From Riptortus pedestris (Eukaryota > Arthropoda > Insecta > Hemiptera > Alydidae): DNA of 64,000 nt. The notes beneath the pieces are model-generated. The model was given only the letters and a program-made list of their open reading frames with translations. It was not told the origin of the DNA and ran no database searches. The stretch is taken from NCBI GenBank assembly GCA_019009955.1, contig CM032230.1, positions 130,165,501-130,229,500 on the forward strand, written 5' to 3'. How positions within the stretch are numbered: the first letter of the stretch is position 1; each line of letters opens with the position of its first letter. Position numbers and translations under genes: made by a program. Below are positions 43,890 to 54,826 of this stretch, in pieces.

Positions 43890-43938
<49 letters not shown>

Positions 43939-44392
43939 CTGTTAACGCTCTAGCGGTGACAATTTTTTTTGATTGTTCCAAACTGGATATTTAGACGTTT
44001 CATGTAAAAATGAAGATCGTGTTCGTTTAATGGCTGAAATCGGACAAGTGGGAGGGGAAGAATGGAAGAAGGGGTTGGAATTTATAAAATTCTTAATATC
44101 ACCGTTATTAAGCGTCGGATAGAAAATTTGTATAGAACTAATCTTATTGCAAATGTAATGTTCTATAAATGTTATTATGTACGTTTTTTTCGGCCTTCAG
44201 TAAATCCCATTTCCTACTCATGTCATATTAACAATAATTAATTAACAATAAGCTGTTATATTATGAAACACATTATTTGAAGCGACTAAAGAGGAAATAT
44301 TGTTCTCATTGAACTTTTACGTTTTGTGATATATGCAAATGAGTGACGCAGATGGGAAATCTGCTTAGGTAACGCAGCCCCTGCTTGAATGA
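43612..44392 (+). mobile_element. HINE-like element, complete, module I, with insert
   Basis: GCTAGCAGATTTTCCATAAG left end, block A, AT tract, 95-bp insert, second AT tract, block B, module I (TTGTTCTCATTGAACTTTTA) and GGGAAATCTGCTTAGGTAAC with stem-loop CGCAGCCCCTGC. Confidence 0.8.
43798..43893. repeat. insert with (TTTTG)n tail
   Basis: Splits the AT microsatellite. It holds CCCATTGGGCCGATTAGGAG, inverted GAGGGGAACCCTCC and ends in TTTTGTTTTGTTTTGTG. It looks like a short retroelement 3' end with a simple-repeat tail; family not identified. Confidence 0.45.
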
Positions 44393-44614
44393 CTTTTCAT
44401 ATGTTAGTGAACGGACTTTTTTCCATATTTCTTTTAAGTAAAATCAACTCCTCAGATTGTATTGGCGTTATTTTACACAACTTTCTATTTATTTCTAGTA
44501 ACTCTACCAGTATCAAAAAACAAAACAAAAAAAAAAGTTTTATAAGCAATGTTTTTGATAAAGGAATATCCTCTAATTGATAATTCTAATTTTACTTAGG
44601 ATCTAGTATTAAGG
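44393..44614 (+). mobile_element. decayed HINE left-end DNA
   Basis: TTCTTTTAAGTAAAATCAACTC-like palindrome remnants and weak block A; a similar stretch occurs at 44790-44900. Overlapping open frame not a gene. Confidence 0.35.
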
Positions 44615-44800
44615 TAGAATATATTTTATTTCTTACTTCAGAGAACCTGGCGCACAGCGAATAAGGAAACAGTTCAGTGCTTTATGGCTGATTTGTTTTT
44701 CTTATTTCTATTTAACACCGCTGAGAGCTTTACCTTGAAGGTGGCGTAAAGATGCATTTGAAAAATAATGGATCCTATATTCAATGTTTTTTATTTGCAT
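44615..44800 (+). repeat. cassette C3, copy 2
   Basis: GCGAATAAGGAAACAGTTCA, TTTACCTTGAAGGTGGCGTA and ATGCATTTGAAAAATAATG. Direct repeat of 43430-43611 about 1.19 kb away, bracketing a complete HINE. Confidence 0.7.
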
Positions 44801-44899
44801 ATTCCTATTAAGGAAAATTAACTCCTCTGATGGTACTGCCGTGATTTTAAACAACTTTCTATCGTCTGGTAAGTCTACCTATCATCGAAAAATAGTATC

Positions 44900-45096
44900 A
44901 AGATCAATAGTCAAGCGGGTGCTGCGTAAACAAAGCAGATTTCCTGTATAAAACACGTGATGTCATCTCACCACATATTCACTATTTCTATTTTAAAAAA
45001 CGATGAGTAGAAGGGGAGGGTTCCTGAAGGCTGTATAGAAGAATGCAGGAATAACTGGCTTAGTACTTGAGTTACAAAAAAAAAATCATAGAACAG
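44900..45096 (-). mobile_element. HINE-like 3' module II, orphan
   Basis: GCGTAAACAAAGCAGATTTC, GATGTCATCTCACCACATAT and CGATGAGTAGAAGGGGAGG, ending at the next HINE terminus. Confidence 0.6.
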
Positions 45097-45097
45097 A

Positions 45098-45696
45098 AGT
45101 CCGACACGCAGGGGCTGCGTAAACTAAGCAGATTTCCCACGTAAAGTTTTACAATAGAGAAATTTCACGAGAGCCGAGCAGTCAAGGAAACGGCCGAACT
45201 AGCTTTTGGCGGGAAAGTCACTCTCGTCCGTTAGCCGCCCAGATTTAATAAAAATGCAAATATCTCGGTTAATATTCATGATAGAGAATAAATGTACATA
45301 ACAATATTTATATTAAATTTAATTTGCAATAAGATTGATTTTGTACAATTTTTCGATCCAACGTATAGTAACGGAGATATTTCAAATTTTCGAAAATCCT
45401 CCCCTTTAAACCCCCCCTCCCACTTGTCTGATTTCAACCGTTAACGAACTTGATATTTCTTTTTACATAGAACGACGACTTTATCTAGTTTGGTAACGAT
45501 CAAACAAAAATTGCGAACACTAGAGCGGTATCAGACAAATATAGAAATAGATAAATATATATATATTCAATTTTGAACGGACCTCATTTTCGTCATCTAC
45601 TACTTAGGATCGATTGGCATTTGATGAAAAATTTTGTAAATTCCGTCATGAGTACAACCTCAATAGCTGATTTCCCTTAAGGGAAATCTGCTAAAA
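45098..45696 (-). mobile_element. HINE-like element, complete, module IV
   Basis: GTCCGACACGCAGGGGCTGC end, module IV (CACGAGAGCCGAGCAGTCAA), core, very short AT tract (45551-45566), block A and perfect palindrome. Closest relative here is 24861-25456. Confidence 0.8.
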
Positions 45697-45714
45697 AAAG
45701 ATGTGCATGTCATT

Positions 45715-46470
45715 CCGGCATGTGGGAAATCTGCTTAGTTTACACAGGACCGAGCCACTTATAAGCAGATTTTCTTTAGGGGGAAACAGTTACTGTGGTC
45801 GTACTCATGACGTGACGCGATTTTCGAATCGTTTCCTCAAATGTCTACCGATCCTAGCTTGGATATGCAGAAAATGAGGTTCGTTCGAAATGTTATATAT
45901 GTATTTGTCTGTTGCCACTCAAACGATCGTTACCAAAAATCGATATATATGCGTTAAATGTAAAAGTAATGATCAGGTTCGTTGAAATCGGACCTGGGGG
46001 AGAATGGTTTAGAGAAAGGAAAAATCAAAAAATCAAAATATTTCCCTTTCTATGAGTGGGATTGAAAAATTATGTATAACTATTCTTGTTGCAAATTTAA
46101 TTTTCTATAAATGTTGTTGTATTCACTTTTTTTGTATGAGAATATTGCCCCTCCCCATATTTTTTCATAGTTCGAAATAATAGACACATATATCATGAAA
46201 CGTCTTCTCCAAGGCTTAAATGCCAAATATTGTTTCCAATAGACCATTACTGAGATACTTGCAATTAAGTTGTGACGATAACGTTGTTTTATTGAATTGA
46301 ATTTTACGTTTTTAACTCGAAATGTATATTTGATATCATAATCGATATTGAACTGTTTATTCAACATTGGTAAATTCCTACTCATTGGATTTTTACTTAA
46401 AATAGGAAGTTTATGTTAAATAAGTTCCCGTGTGTCATACTACGTGAGAAATCTGCTTAGTTTAAGCCTT
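45715..46470 (+). mobile_element. HINE-like right end then a decayed element, modules I and II
   Basis: 45715-45755 is an orphan right end (GGGAAATCTGCTTAGTTTAC). The element starts at 45764 with AAGCAGATTTTCTTTAGGGG, block A, short AT, block B, module I, then module II (CTACTCATTGGATTTTTACT) and GAGAAATCTGCTTAGTTTAA without stem-loop. A 101-codon minus frame inside is an artefact. Confidence 0.6.
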
Positions 46471-46645
46471 TTTATAGTTTTATCTGCTTATTTATATGAA
46501 CATATTATAAAGTTGATTTCATTTTTAACAATGAGTGTTTTATTTTCAGGTAAGACACAGCACATTGACTTCATTATAGATCAACAAAACTATACGTAAG
46601 TTATTGTTTAAAACATTTTTTTTTAGTTACTTAAGGTGCTATTTT
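46471..46645 (+). repeat. cassette C1, copy 2
   Basis: Partner of 5459-5640 in the same orientation, again directly behind a module II HINE end: CTTATTTATATGAACAT, TTTTATTTTCAGGTAAGACA, CTATACGTAAGTTATTGTTT. Confidence 0.6.
46536..46601 (+). promoter_or_regulatory. candidate recursive splice site with RS-exon
   Basis: TGTTTTATTTTCAG|GTAAGA with junction 46549/46550, and a second donor GTAAGT at 46596, again 46 nt after the first. The paired copy is at 5529-5591. Splicing not shown. Confidence 0.3.
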
Positions 46646-47212
46646 CGTGAATTATCTTCAAAGGTTCACCGATTCTTTATTGCGTATGAGGTTCGTAGAA
46701 ATTAATAAACATATTTGACCTTTAATGCACTTGAGTTCGGAGTTATTATTTGTTTGTTATGACATTCGTCAGCTAGAGGTTTAATCTGTGCCACACTCGG
46801 TATTTAATTTTTGGATTCATCATTAAAGATCATCTTAGGTAATAGTTTAAAATCGACCTTTATGAAAATGGAGATTTGGGGGTAAGGAAAATTTGAAATA
46901 TCTCCGTTACTATGAGTTGAACTGAAAAAGTATATATAACCAATGTTATTGGAATTTAAATTTTCTACAATTATTGTTAAATATATGTTTTTCTTATATT
47001 TGATATTAAGCGAGTTATATATATTGTTATGTTTTCAGCTTTAGTAGATTGTCTTCTTTGTACTAAAAGTACTGACTGCTTTCCGAAATGATTTAAAGGC
47101 TTCTTACTACGAGAAAAATAGTGAATAGATGGTGAGATGAGATGACCAGTGTCAAATTAGCAGCACGTGGGAAATCTGCTTAGTTTAGGCAGCTCCTGCG
47201 TGACAGACTTTT
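46646..47212 (+). mobile_element. HINE-like element, decayed, module II
   Basis: Weak block A, GTCAGCTAGAGGTTTAATC, GAAATATCTCCGTTACTATG, GGTGAGATGAGATGACCAG and right end GGGAAATCTGCTTAGTTTAG with CAGCTCCTGCGTGACAGAC. Confidence 0.6.
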
Positions 47213-47377
47213 ATCTGATCTTACAAGAGCCCAATACTACCACAAATTTCTATTATTTATTTTATATAATTTTTTTTATGCCCTCGACGTTTAGCCTGCA
47301 TGAGAATTCTATTCTGGTTTTATGTATTTTTAATTATCATTTATTATTTTTATTTACTACCCAAGGTGGACTTGTTT

Positions 47378-47642
47378 TGTTGTTGGAATTTTAATTGTCT
47401 ACAACTATTGTTAAATACATTTTTATGTATCCGGAATATTAAGCGTTATATGTAATTTTATGTTTTCAGCCGTAGTAGACCTCCAATTACGATCGTCTGA
47501 TTTGTACTATATATACTGAGTACTTTCCAAAATCTGTTGAAGACTTGGGAATTAATGAATATATGGTGAGATGGGATGGCCAGTGTATCATAGCTGCACG
47601 TGGGTGATTTGCTTAGTTTACGCAGTTCCTGTGTGAAGGAGT
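47378..47642 (+). mobile_element. HINE-like core end and module II, tandem relative
   Basis: TCTACAACTATTGTTAAATA, TTATGTTTTCAGCCGTAGTA, ATATGGTGAGATGGGATGGC and CACGTGGGTGATTTGCTTAG repeat 46965-47212. The two share GTAGTAGA-type changes not seen elsewhere, suggesting local duplication. Confidence 0.6.
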
Positions 47643-47699
47643 TTTTTTTTTTTTCTTCTCTTCAACTGATGTCCGCAACTATCCGTCACAGTTACTTAA

Positions 47700-48000
47700 A
47701 CGTACTACAACTAACATGAATCCTGCGGTCCATTTTGACCATAACCAAGCCAATTTCTGGTGAACGTCATCGGTGCTATGACTGCGCGGTTTCGGATGTA
47801 AAGAAGACATTTAAACTTTGGATTCTGCCCAAGCTGTTATGTCAAAGAAGGAGGAAGCCTAGACCCTGCCTGCAGAACTGCCTTCATAGCTTGGAAATAA
47901 ACTTGTGGAACTGAGTATCCGAGGCTGAAGATGCCAGCTGAGAGTTCTGAGATTAGTTTTACAGTGACAAACTGTATGTAAGTGAAATGAATGATTATGT
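47700..48000 (+). pseudogene. possible LINE C-terminal remnant
   Basis: Near 47846-47925 a frame reads QRRRKPRPCLQNCL then SLEINLWN, reminiscent of the Arg-rich stretch before the WLDD-type motif of some LINE proteins. Weak: no catalytic block is visible. Confidence 0.2.
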
Positions 48001-48412
48001 TATAAAATTGGACTCAAGATTTACTTAATATTAGGCAGACTTGAGAGGATAACAAAGCTTGTAGTAGTTGAATTTAATAGTGCGCGCCATGTCCTAACAC
48101 TAAAACCATAGAGCTTTGAGTGTAAACGCCCACTATTATAGTGCTTAATAAAGCAGATGCCCTTCTATTGCTGAGATGCTAAATCAATGGGGATTGTCTG
48201 CTATTGAGAGAGGCTCCAAAGAGGTTAGCATATATTCCGCTGTTCTCAGCCACCACTACAATGCCGTCTATTCACAACATGAGGATTTACTACGTCACTG
48301 GGTCTCATAAACTCCCACGATATTTCCACGCGTCATACCTCCCTCCTCTACGTCATGCATTAGCATATATAGATGAACAACCTGAGATACCAGGTGATTT
48401 GTAATTCATTTT
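48001..48412. other. less AT-rich non-repetitive DNA
   Basis: A 66-codon plus frame at 48204-48404 has no motif. Non-repetitive in the window. Confidence 0.3.
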
Positions 48413-48862
48413 TAACAGATTTCCCCTGATAGAAATCTGCTATTGAGGCCGGACACATGTCGGGATTTTCCACAAATGTCCATCGATCCTACCAAGGAGA
48501 TAACGAATATGTGTTCTGTTCAAAACTTTGTTAAAACTGTTAACGCTCAAGAGGTAGTAATTTTTATTTAATCGTTACTAAACTCTATATTATAAAGTTT
48601 CATGTAAAACTAAAGATCAAGTTCGTTAATAAGTAAAATCCTACTAGTGGGAGGAGGGGCTTAGAGGTGGGAATATCGAAAATTCGAAATATATCCGTTA
48701 CTATGCGTCGGATCGAAAAATTTTATAGAACCACTCTTATTGCACACTCAAACTCATTAACTAACTTAGAAGTAGAGACTTTATGATGAGATGAGATCAC
48801 GAGTTTGTCATCCATCACGTTGGAAATGTGCTTAGTTTACGCAGCCCCTGTTTGACGGTTTA
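48413..48862 (+). mobile_element. HINE-like element, no AT tract, module II
   Basis: TTTTAACAGATTTCCCCTGA, block A with TCCATCGATCCTACCAAGG, block B lacking the microsatellite, shortened module II and GGAAATGTGCTTAGTTTACG with CAGCCCCTG. Confidence 0.7.
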
Positions 48863-48934
48863 TTTTTACAGCATTTACGTTGTTTATATTTCCAAAGGTC
48901 CATGGCACATACACTCTGCAGTTCCACAGGTGAT

Positions 48935-49160
48935 TTTTTATAAGATTTTCACTTAGGGAAATCAGTTATTGAGGTTGTACTCAAGACTAGACAAAAAACG
49001 TTTTATGTATATGAAGATCAAGTTCGTTAACGGCTAAAAGCGGATCAGTGTGAGTAGAGATATAGAGGGGGGAATTTTGAAAATTGGAAATATCTCTGTT
49101 ATTATGCTAAAGAACATTTGTAAAGGATTAATCTTATTGCAAATGTAATGTCTCATAAAT
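48935..49160 (+). mobile_element. HINE-like core, internally deleted
   Basis: AAGATTTTCACTTAGGGAAA left end, GAGGTTGTACTCAAGAC, then straight to GTTTTATGTATATGAAGATC and block B. No 3' module; the next HINE starts at 49174. Confidence 0.65.
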
Positions 49161-49173
49161 ATTGTTCTGAATG

Positions 49174-49295
49174 TTTTAGCAGATTTCCCTTAAGGGAAAT
49201 CAGTTATTGAGGTCGTACTCATGACGCGAGTTTCGAAAAATTTCTTCAAATGTCCATCGATCCTACCCAGGAGATGATGAAAATGAGGTCTGTTC

Positions 49296-49382
<87 letters not shown>

Positions 49383-49937
49383 ATATAATATAATATAATA
49401 ATAATGCGTTCGCAATTTTCGTTTGATCGTTACCAAACTCGATATTTAAACGTTTTATGCAAAAATAAAGATCAAGTTCGTTAATGGCTGAAATCGGATT
49501 AGTGGGAGGGGGGGTTTAGAGGGGAGGATTTTCGAAAATTCGAAATATCTCCGTTACTATACGTCGGATCGAAAAATTATATAGAACCAATCCTATTACA
49601 AATTTAATTTACTATAAATAATGTTATATACATTTATTCTGTATCTTGAATATTAACCGAGATATTTGCATTTTCTGTTTTCAGCTTCTGAGATGAGATG
49701 GGCTAACTTCGGGTCTAGTCGTGAGTTTTCGTCAAGAGCTAGTTCGGGCCGTTGTTTTAGTATTCACCCTTCAGTAAACCCCCACACCTATTCACGTCAT
49801 ATTAACAATAAGCTGTTGTATTATGAAGCACATTATTTGAAACCTAAATACCAAATAATGTTCTCATTGAACTTTTACTTTTCGAGGTAAATGCAAAATA
49901 CGTAACGCAGGTGGGAAGTCTGCTTAGTTACCGCATT
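49174..49937 (+). mobile_element. HINE-like element, near complete, module I
   Basis: Perfect palindromic start, block A, two AT tracts (49301-49380), block B, a short TCTGAGATGAGATGGGC segment, module I, and GGTGGGAAGTCTGCTTAGTT; stem-loop lost where cassette C3 begins. Confidence 0.75.
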
Positions 49938-50025
49938 TAGTGGCGTTACCTTGAATTCGGCGTAAAATTGCAATTGAAAACAAATGACTTCTAGGTCCTA
50001 TATGCAAAGTGTTTTTTTTGTTTCT
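49932..50025 (+). repeat. cassette C3, copy 3, partial
   Basis: GTTACCTTGAATTCGGCGTA and AATTGCAATTGAAAACAAAT match 43430-43611; a HINE left end follows, as in the other copies. Confidence 0.6.
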
Positions 50026-50139
50026 TTCCAGATTTCTTTTAAGGGAAATCAACTACAGAGGCAGTACTCATGACGCGATTTTCGAAACTTGTCCTCAAAT
50101 TTCTATCAATCCTACACAGGAAATGACGAAAATGAGTAC

Positions 50140-50203
<64 letters not shown>

Positions 50204-50591
50204 TGAAATCCAAAAATTGGGAGGGGTGGAATATCGAATGAGAGCTGTGGAATACCGAAAATTCTTAATATCTCCGTTATTATGCGCCGTAGGAAACTTT
50301 GTATAGTCCTAATCTTATTGCAAATTTAATGTTGCATAAATGTTACTATGTACGTTTTATCATTATCTTGATTATTAACCGAGATATTGGAAATGTTTAG
50401 TTTTCGGGGTTCTGTAAACCCCCACTCCTACTCGTGTTATATTTACAATAACCTTTTATATTATGAAGCACGTTATTTGAAGCCTAAATACCAAATATTG
50501 TTCTCATTGAACTTTTACGTTTTGAGATAAATTCAAGTGCGTGTAGCACATGGAAAATCTGATTAGTTGACGCAGCTCCTGCGTGACGGGC
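50026..50591 (+). mobile_element. HINE-like element, near complete, module I
   Basis: CCAGATTTCTTTTAAGGGAA, block A, AT tract 50149-50201, shortened block B, module I and ATGGAAAATCTGATTAGTTG with stem-loop CGCAGCTCCTGCG and TGACGGGC. Confidence 0.75.
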
Positions 50592-51126
50592 TTTTAATTA
50601 ATGCGGAGTTATGTTTTTTTTGTGAAAAGGATCGATGGCAACTGATTCTATAAACTTTTCTTGCTCGCTGACTTAATAATCTTATTATAGAAATAATCGA
50701 TAGCCAAACTGGCTGGGTTATTAAAGTTCGCTGTTAATTCTGCTTCGAGCTCTGCCATGGAAGAGAAGCGTGCTCGCCATCTGGACATGTTGTCTAAGGG
50801 CCTAGGCTACTGAATATCGATGATATGTGCGATAGTATATGCAAATGAAGACGTATCCCATGTGACCGTGGACGAATCGATTGGTCTGGGACCTACCTAC
50901 CTCCTGGACCAGTCAGGTTCATCGAACCCATTCCATCCGGAGGGAGAGAAGATATTATAGAATCCTATTAGCTCAGAGGCTATTCCCCTGATGAATCGCG
51001 GCCATTAGCCAAGACGCAGGTTATGAATTATTTCTGACAGCCATTCAGGGATTTGTATCCGAGGCGGGTGGTTAACAATCTCCCTTGCTCTAGAAGGCAT
51101 ATTGGCTACCCAACAAAATGGCAAGA
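50592..51126. other. less AT-rich non-repetitive island
   Basis: Mixed composition (GAGCTCTGCCATGGAAGAG; GGACCTACCTACCTCC), includes ATATGCAAATGAAG. No frame or repeat match. Candidate unique or conserved noncoding DNA. Confidence 0.3.
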
Positions 51127-51324
51127 AGTCCTTCACGCAGGGGCTGCGTAAACTAAGCAGATTTACCAAGTTCTGGTATAACACGCTTTTGATCTCATAT
51201 CACCACGTTTCCTCTATTAATCTGTGAAGAAAGAACGATAAGTAGAAGGGGGGGGGGTTACTGACAGAAACCAAGAATGCACGAATAACCCGCTTAATAC
51301 TAGAGTTACCAAAACAAGCATAGA
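51127..51324 (-). mobile_element. HINE-like 3' module II, orphan
   Basis: GTCCTTCACGCAGGGGCTGC, GATCTCATATCACCACG, GATAAGTAGAAGGGGGGG. It ends at the next right-end remnant. Confidence 0.6.
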
Positions 51325-51740
51325 TCACGCAGGGGCTGCGAAAACTAACCAGATTTCCCTCGTGAAGTTTAACAATTAATTAAACAAGTTAAACTCGTAA
51401 CACAACAGCACCGTCAATATTAAGTGAATAAATGCAAACAAATTAAGAAACATCCAGGAAGGAAGCGTCTGAAACGTAAACTAGCAGGTCTGCCATCCTT
51501 TTACCGGCAAGAAAAACAATTACTGATATATATCAGAATATAACATATTAATTTTATTTAAAACTATTTACTATCTCATACTGTGATTTATAATGAGTGA
51601 GAATATTTTTTATCACAATCAATCGAATTTCTATAGCCAAAGAACTTAATACGGGAGGGGGGGGGGGGGTAACCAGAACATATTTGCATGTATCTCGTAT
51701 AATAAAGGTCTCTTGAAAACCATAACTTTTAAATTTCCAA
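51325..51740 (-). mobile_element. HINE-like module V, orphan
   Basis: TCACGCAGGGGCTGCGAAAA, CACCGTCAATATTAAGTGAA, CCGGCAAGAAAAACAATTAC, a G-run at 51653-51670, and CGTATAATAAAGGTCTCTTG. The core is missing. Confidence 0.65.
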
Positions 51741-51939
51741 AGGGATGCTCTACTTTTTATGGCGGATTCTTGTAGAAAATAAAATTCTAAAACGAGTTTG
51801 TATCAGTCAATTTTTTGATTTGACGCATCGTTTTGCCGTAAAATGCACTCATCTCTATTTCAGAAACGCCGTATTTTAATGAAAAATGCTGCCTCATAAA
51901 ATTTGCAGTGAGCAAAATTATCGCTAAAACAAGTCTACA

Positions 51940-52246
51940 AGGGGTGATTCATGTAAGAGGGGGGATTCAATGTTTCAAAATATTTCGGTTATTATGAGTC
52001 GGATCGAAAAATGTTATAGAACTGATCTTATTAAACTACTGATGCTCTATACTTTTTGATTTATACACGTTCTCATAACTCAAATATTAAACGAAATATT
52101 AGTAATTTCTTGTTTTCAGCCTTCACTAACCCCCAACTACTGCTCATCGAATTTTGATAGAGAATAAAAGTTGAGATGGTATTGCTAGTGTCTCATTCCA
52201 GAAAGTAGGAAATCTGCTTAGTTTACGCCGTCACTGCGTGACCTGC
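51940..52246 (+). mobile_element. HINE-like core end and module II
   Basis: GTAAGAGGGGGGATTCAATG, TTATGAGTCGGATCGAAAAA, CAGCCTTCACTAACCCCC, AGGAAATCTGCTTAGTTTAC and CACTGCGTGACC. Confidence 0.65.
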
Positions 52247-53021
52247 TTTGCTTAAACCAATCAACTATCAATTAAATCAACAAATTTAATGTATTTGATT
52301 GTAGTGAAGTTAATTTATTTAAAATAGCCACCAGGACAATTAATGTCATATGACACACCAATCTTTAAAGATTTACCGAGAAATGTCCGGCAGCTGACCT
52401 GGGTATTAATGGAAACCGAATTCCTTCGGATAATAGACAACTAAATTTTCCGAATAACCCCAAATTTGAGACGATAACCTCTAGGGTAATATAGCATCAC
52501 AAGTAAGTATTATGGTTGAAAAATATTAATGTTTTTATTTTATTTTAAATGAGAATCCACCAACTTCTGACTACCCTATTTTCCTGTCCAACCTGTTAGG
52601 AATACCATTATTCAATCTGGTTAATTTAAATATTATTATAGCAGGCGTCTACACAATAATCGGTTTCGGGATTGGGCTATATAATAACTATATGCTAAAG
52701 ACGTATAATTCGCTAATTACAGCCTTTAGCCTGAGTGGGGAATGGTGTGTTAGGAAGGCAGAAATAGTGTAATATTGGAGGAATTTTAATTACTCCTTGT
52801 TCGTTATATTATATATTCTATAGTGAGTACATGAGCAAAATTCGGAGAAAATTATCACTAGTATTCAATACCGAGATTTTTAAATAATTTCTCAAGATCA
52901 ATTACTCCAAATGGGTCTTGTAAATCATGTTAGAATCTTGTCACTCAGTAAATGGCCAGCTTACGGACCTACACGTGAAATAAAGAAAAGTTTTTTATTT
53001 TATCTGGCTGAATCGAAATAA
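52247..53021. other. unassigned AT-rich DNA
   Basis: No gene or shared repeat seen. Confidence 0.4.
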
Positions 53022-53265
53022 AATCCGTCACTCAGGGGCTGCGTAAACTAAGCAAATTTCCCACGGGAGGATTTACAACAGATGAATCTACATACTGGTA
53101 ACACAAACGTGAATGTTAAGGGAATAAATACAGGTGGTAATTAGAAATCATTCAGTCAATTTACAAGTTAATAATACTTACAAGGGAAAGCTTCTGAATT
53201 TTAAACAAACCACGCAGCGCTGAATAAATATTTATTCTCAACCGGAAAGATAAGAGATAAAATAA
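53022..53265 (-). mobile_element. HINE-like module V
   Basis: ATCCGTCACTCAGGGGCTGC, AAGCAAATTTCCCACGGG, TTCAGTCAATTTACAAGTTA and CAACCGGAAAGATAAGAG. It runs into the palindrome at 53271. Confidence 0.6.
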
Positions 53266-53270
53266 GATAA

Positions 53271-53330
53271 TAGAGCGGTAACAGACAAATATATATATAT
53301 ATATATATATATTTGTCTGTTACCGCTCTA
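53271..53330. repeat. perfect 60-bp palindrome centred on the HINE microsatellite
   Basis: TAGAGCGGTAACAGACAAAT, 20 bp of alternating AT, then ATTTGTCTGTTACCGCTCTA. A minus-oriented and a plus-oriented block B edge meet head to head through one AT tract; no block A lies between. Confidence 0.9.
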
Positions 53331-53794
53331 GAGGTCGCACTTTTTGTTTTATCGTTACCAAACTTGATATATAATCGTTTTACAATATACAAAATGAAAG
53401 ATCAAGTTCGTTAATGGCTGTAATCGGACTAGGGGGAAGGGGGGTTAGAGGGGGAGTATTTCAAAAATTCTTAATATCTCCGTTATTATGGGTCGGATCA
53501 AAAAATTGTATAGAATCAATCTTATTGCAAATGTAATGTTCTATAAATGTTGTTATGTACATTGTTTCACTATCTTGATTATTTACTCAGATATTTGCAT
53601 TTTTTAGTTTTCGGTCATCTGTAAAGCCCCACTCCTGCTCATCTCATATTTTCAAGATTCTATTATGTTATGAAGTACTTTATTTGAAGCTTAAATACCG
53701 AATATTGTTCTTATTGTACATTTAAGTTTTGAGATAAATGCAAATACGTGGCGCACGGGGAAAATCTGCTTAGTTAACGCTGCCCCTGCCCGCT
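53331..53794 (+). mobile_element. HINE-like right half, module I
   Basis: Block B (GAGGTCGCACTTTTTG, GGGGGAAGGGGGGTTAGAGG), module I and AAAATCTGCTTAGTTAACGC with a damaged stem-loop, T-run after. Confidence 0.7.
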
Positions 53795-54672
53795 TTTTTT
53801 AATCTGTTGATGATATACAATTTTCGTCCTATACATTTTTGCGTAAATTAAATATGAAGCGAATTCGTAGTCCCCGAGTTTTATAAACAGGTACATTATA
53901 ATCACGTTGTATAATCACTCAGGCCTTGTTGATTAGTGATGAAACTCCTCCATAAGGGATTACAGCTGTAGATTCAACAAACTAGGAGTCGGGGTGGAAG
54001 TTTGAGCAGAGTTTTACAAAGTGTATTCAGTTACAAAGGGATAAATTATTTAACTAGAGAAATCGGAGGATAAAGGAGATGTTAAAAGTGTCACGAGATT
54101 GATTCGCCAAATGAACTGAGTGTTGATAAATTAAAGGCCGCCTGCTTTCACGGCTCTGTTTGCCCTCTCATTGGCACAATTCTCTCAAAATTTGAGCTGG
54201 TCTTTTCCGTTTCATTCTAACTCAGCTGTTTCAACTGTTTCAGAACTGTTGTACGAGCGAATTAATAAATACTGTCCCATGTGTATCTTAATAACAGCTC
54301 TCCGATAACTCAACAATTTACCAACTTGCCTGTATTTATCTTTGGTGGAGTCTTTAATCTTCCATTAGTAAAACAGTTATTGTTTTTTGTAGCACCTGTT
54401 TTGTGCTTACCCCTTTATCCACATTCTGTTTTATTTGTCCTGTTTATTTTAACCCACTTTTCCTAATTTTTAAGCTTTTTTATCTATACATTCTAATTTT
54501 TTAGGTAAAAGTATTAAAGGAATATTTTTTTGAATAGCATAGTATTTTCTTAAACTGAAAAATATTGCGTTCTATCCTTCTCTGAAAATATATCTCCCAT
54601 TTCATAAATTACCACAACATCTTTCATCGAAAAGTGTTTTAAAGAGCTGACACATCTACAACAAATATCTAT
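53795..54672. other. unassigned DNA
   Basis: 54100-54270 is less AT-rich and non-repetitive. The 61-codon frame at 54281-54466 is T-rich and without motif. Confidence 0.35.
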
Positions 54673-54790
54673 TTACGGCTATTGAGATTCTACTCATGAT
54701 GCGATTTTCGACAAATTTCGTCAAATGTCCATCGTTCCTACCCAGAAGATGACGAAAATGAGATCTGTTCAAATATATACATATATGTGT

Positions 54791-54826
<36 letters not shown>

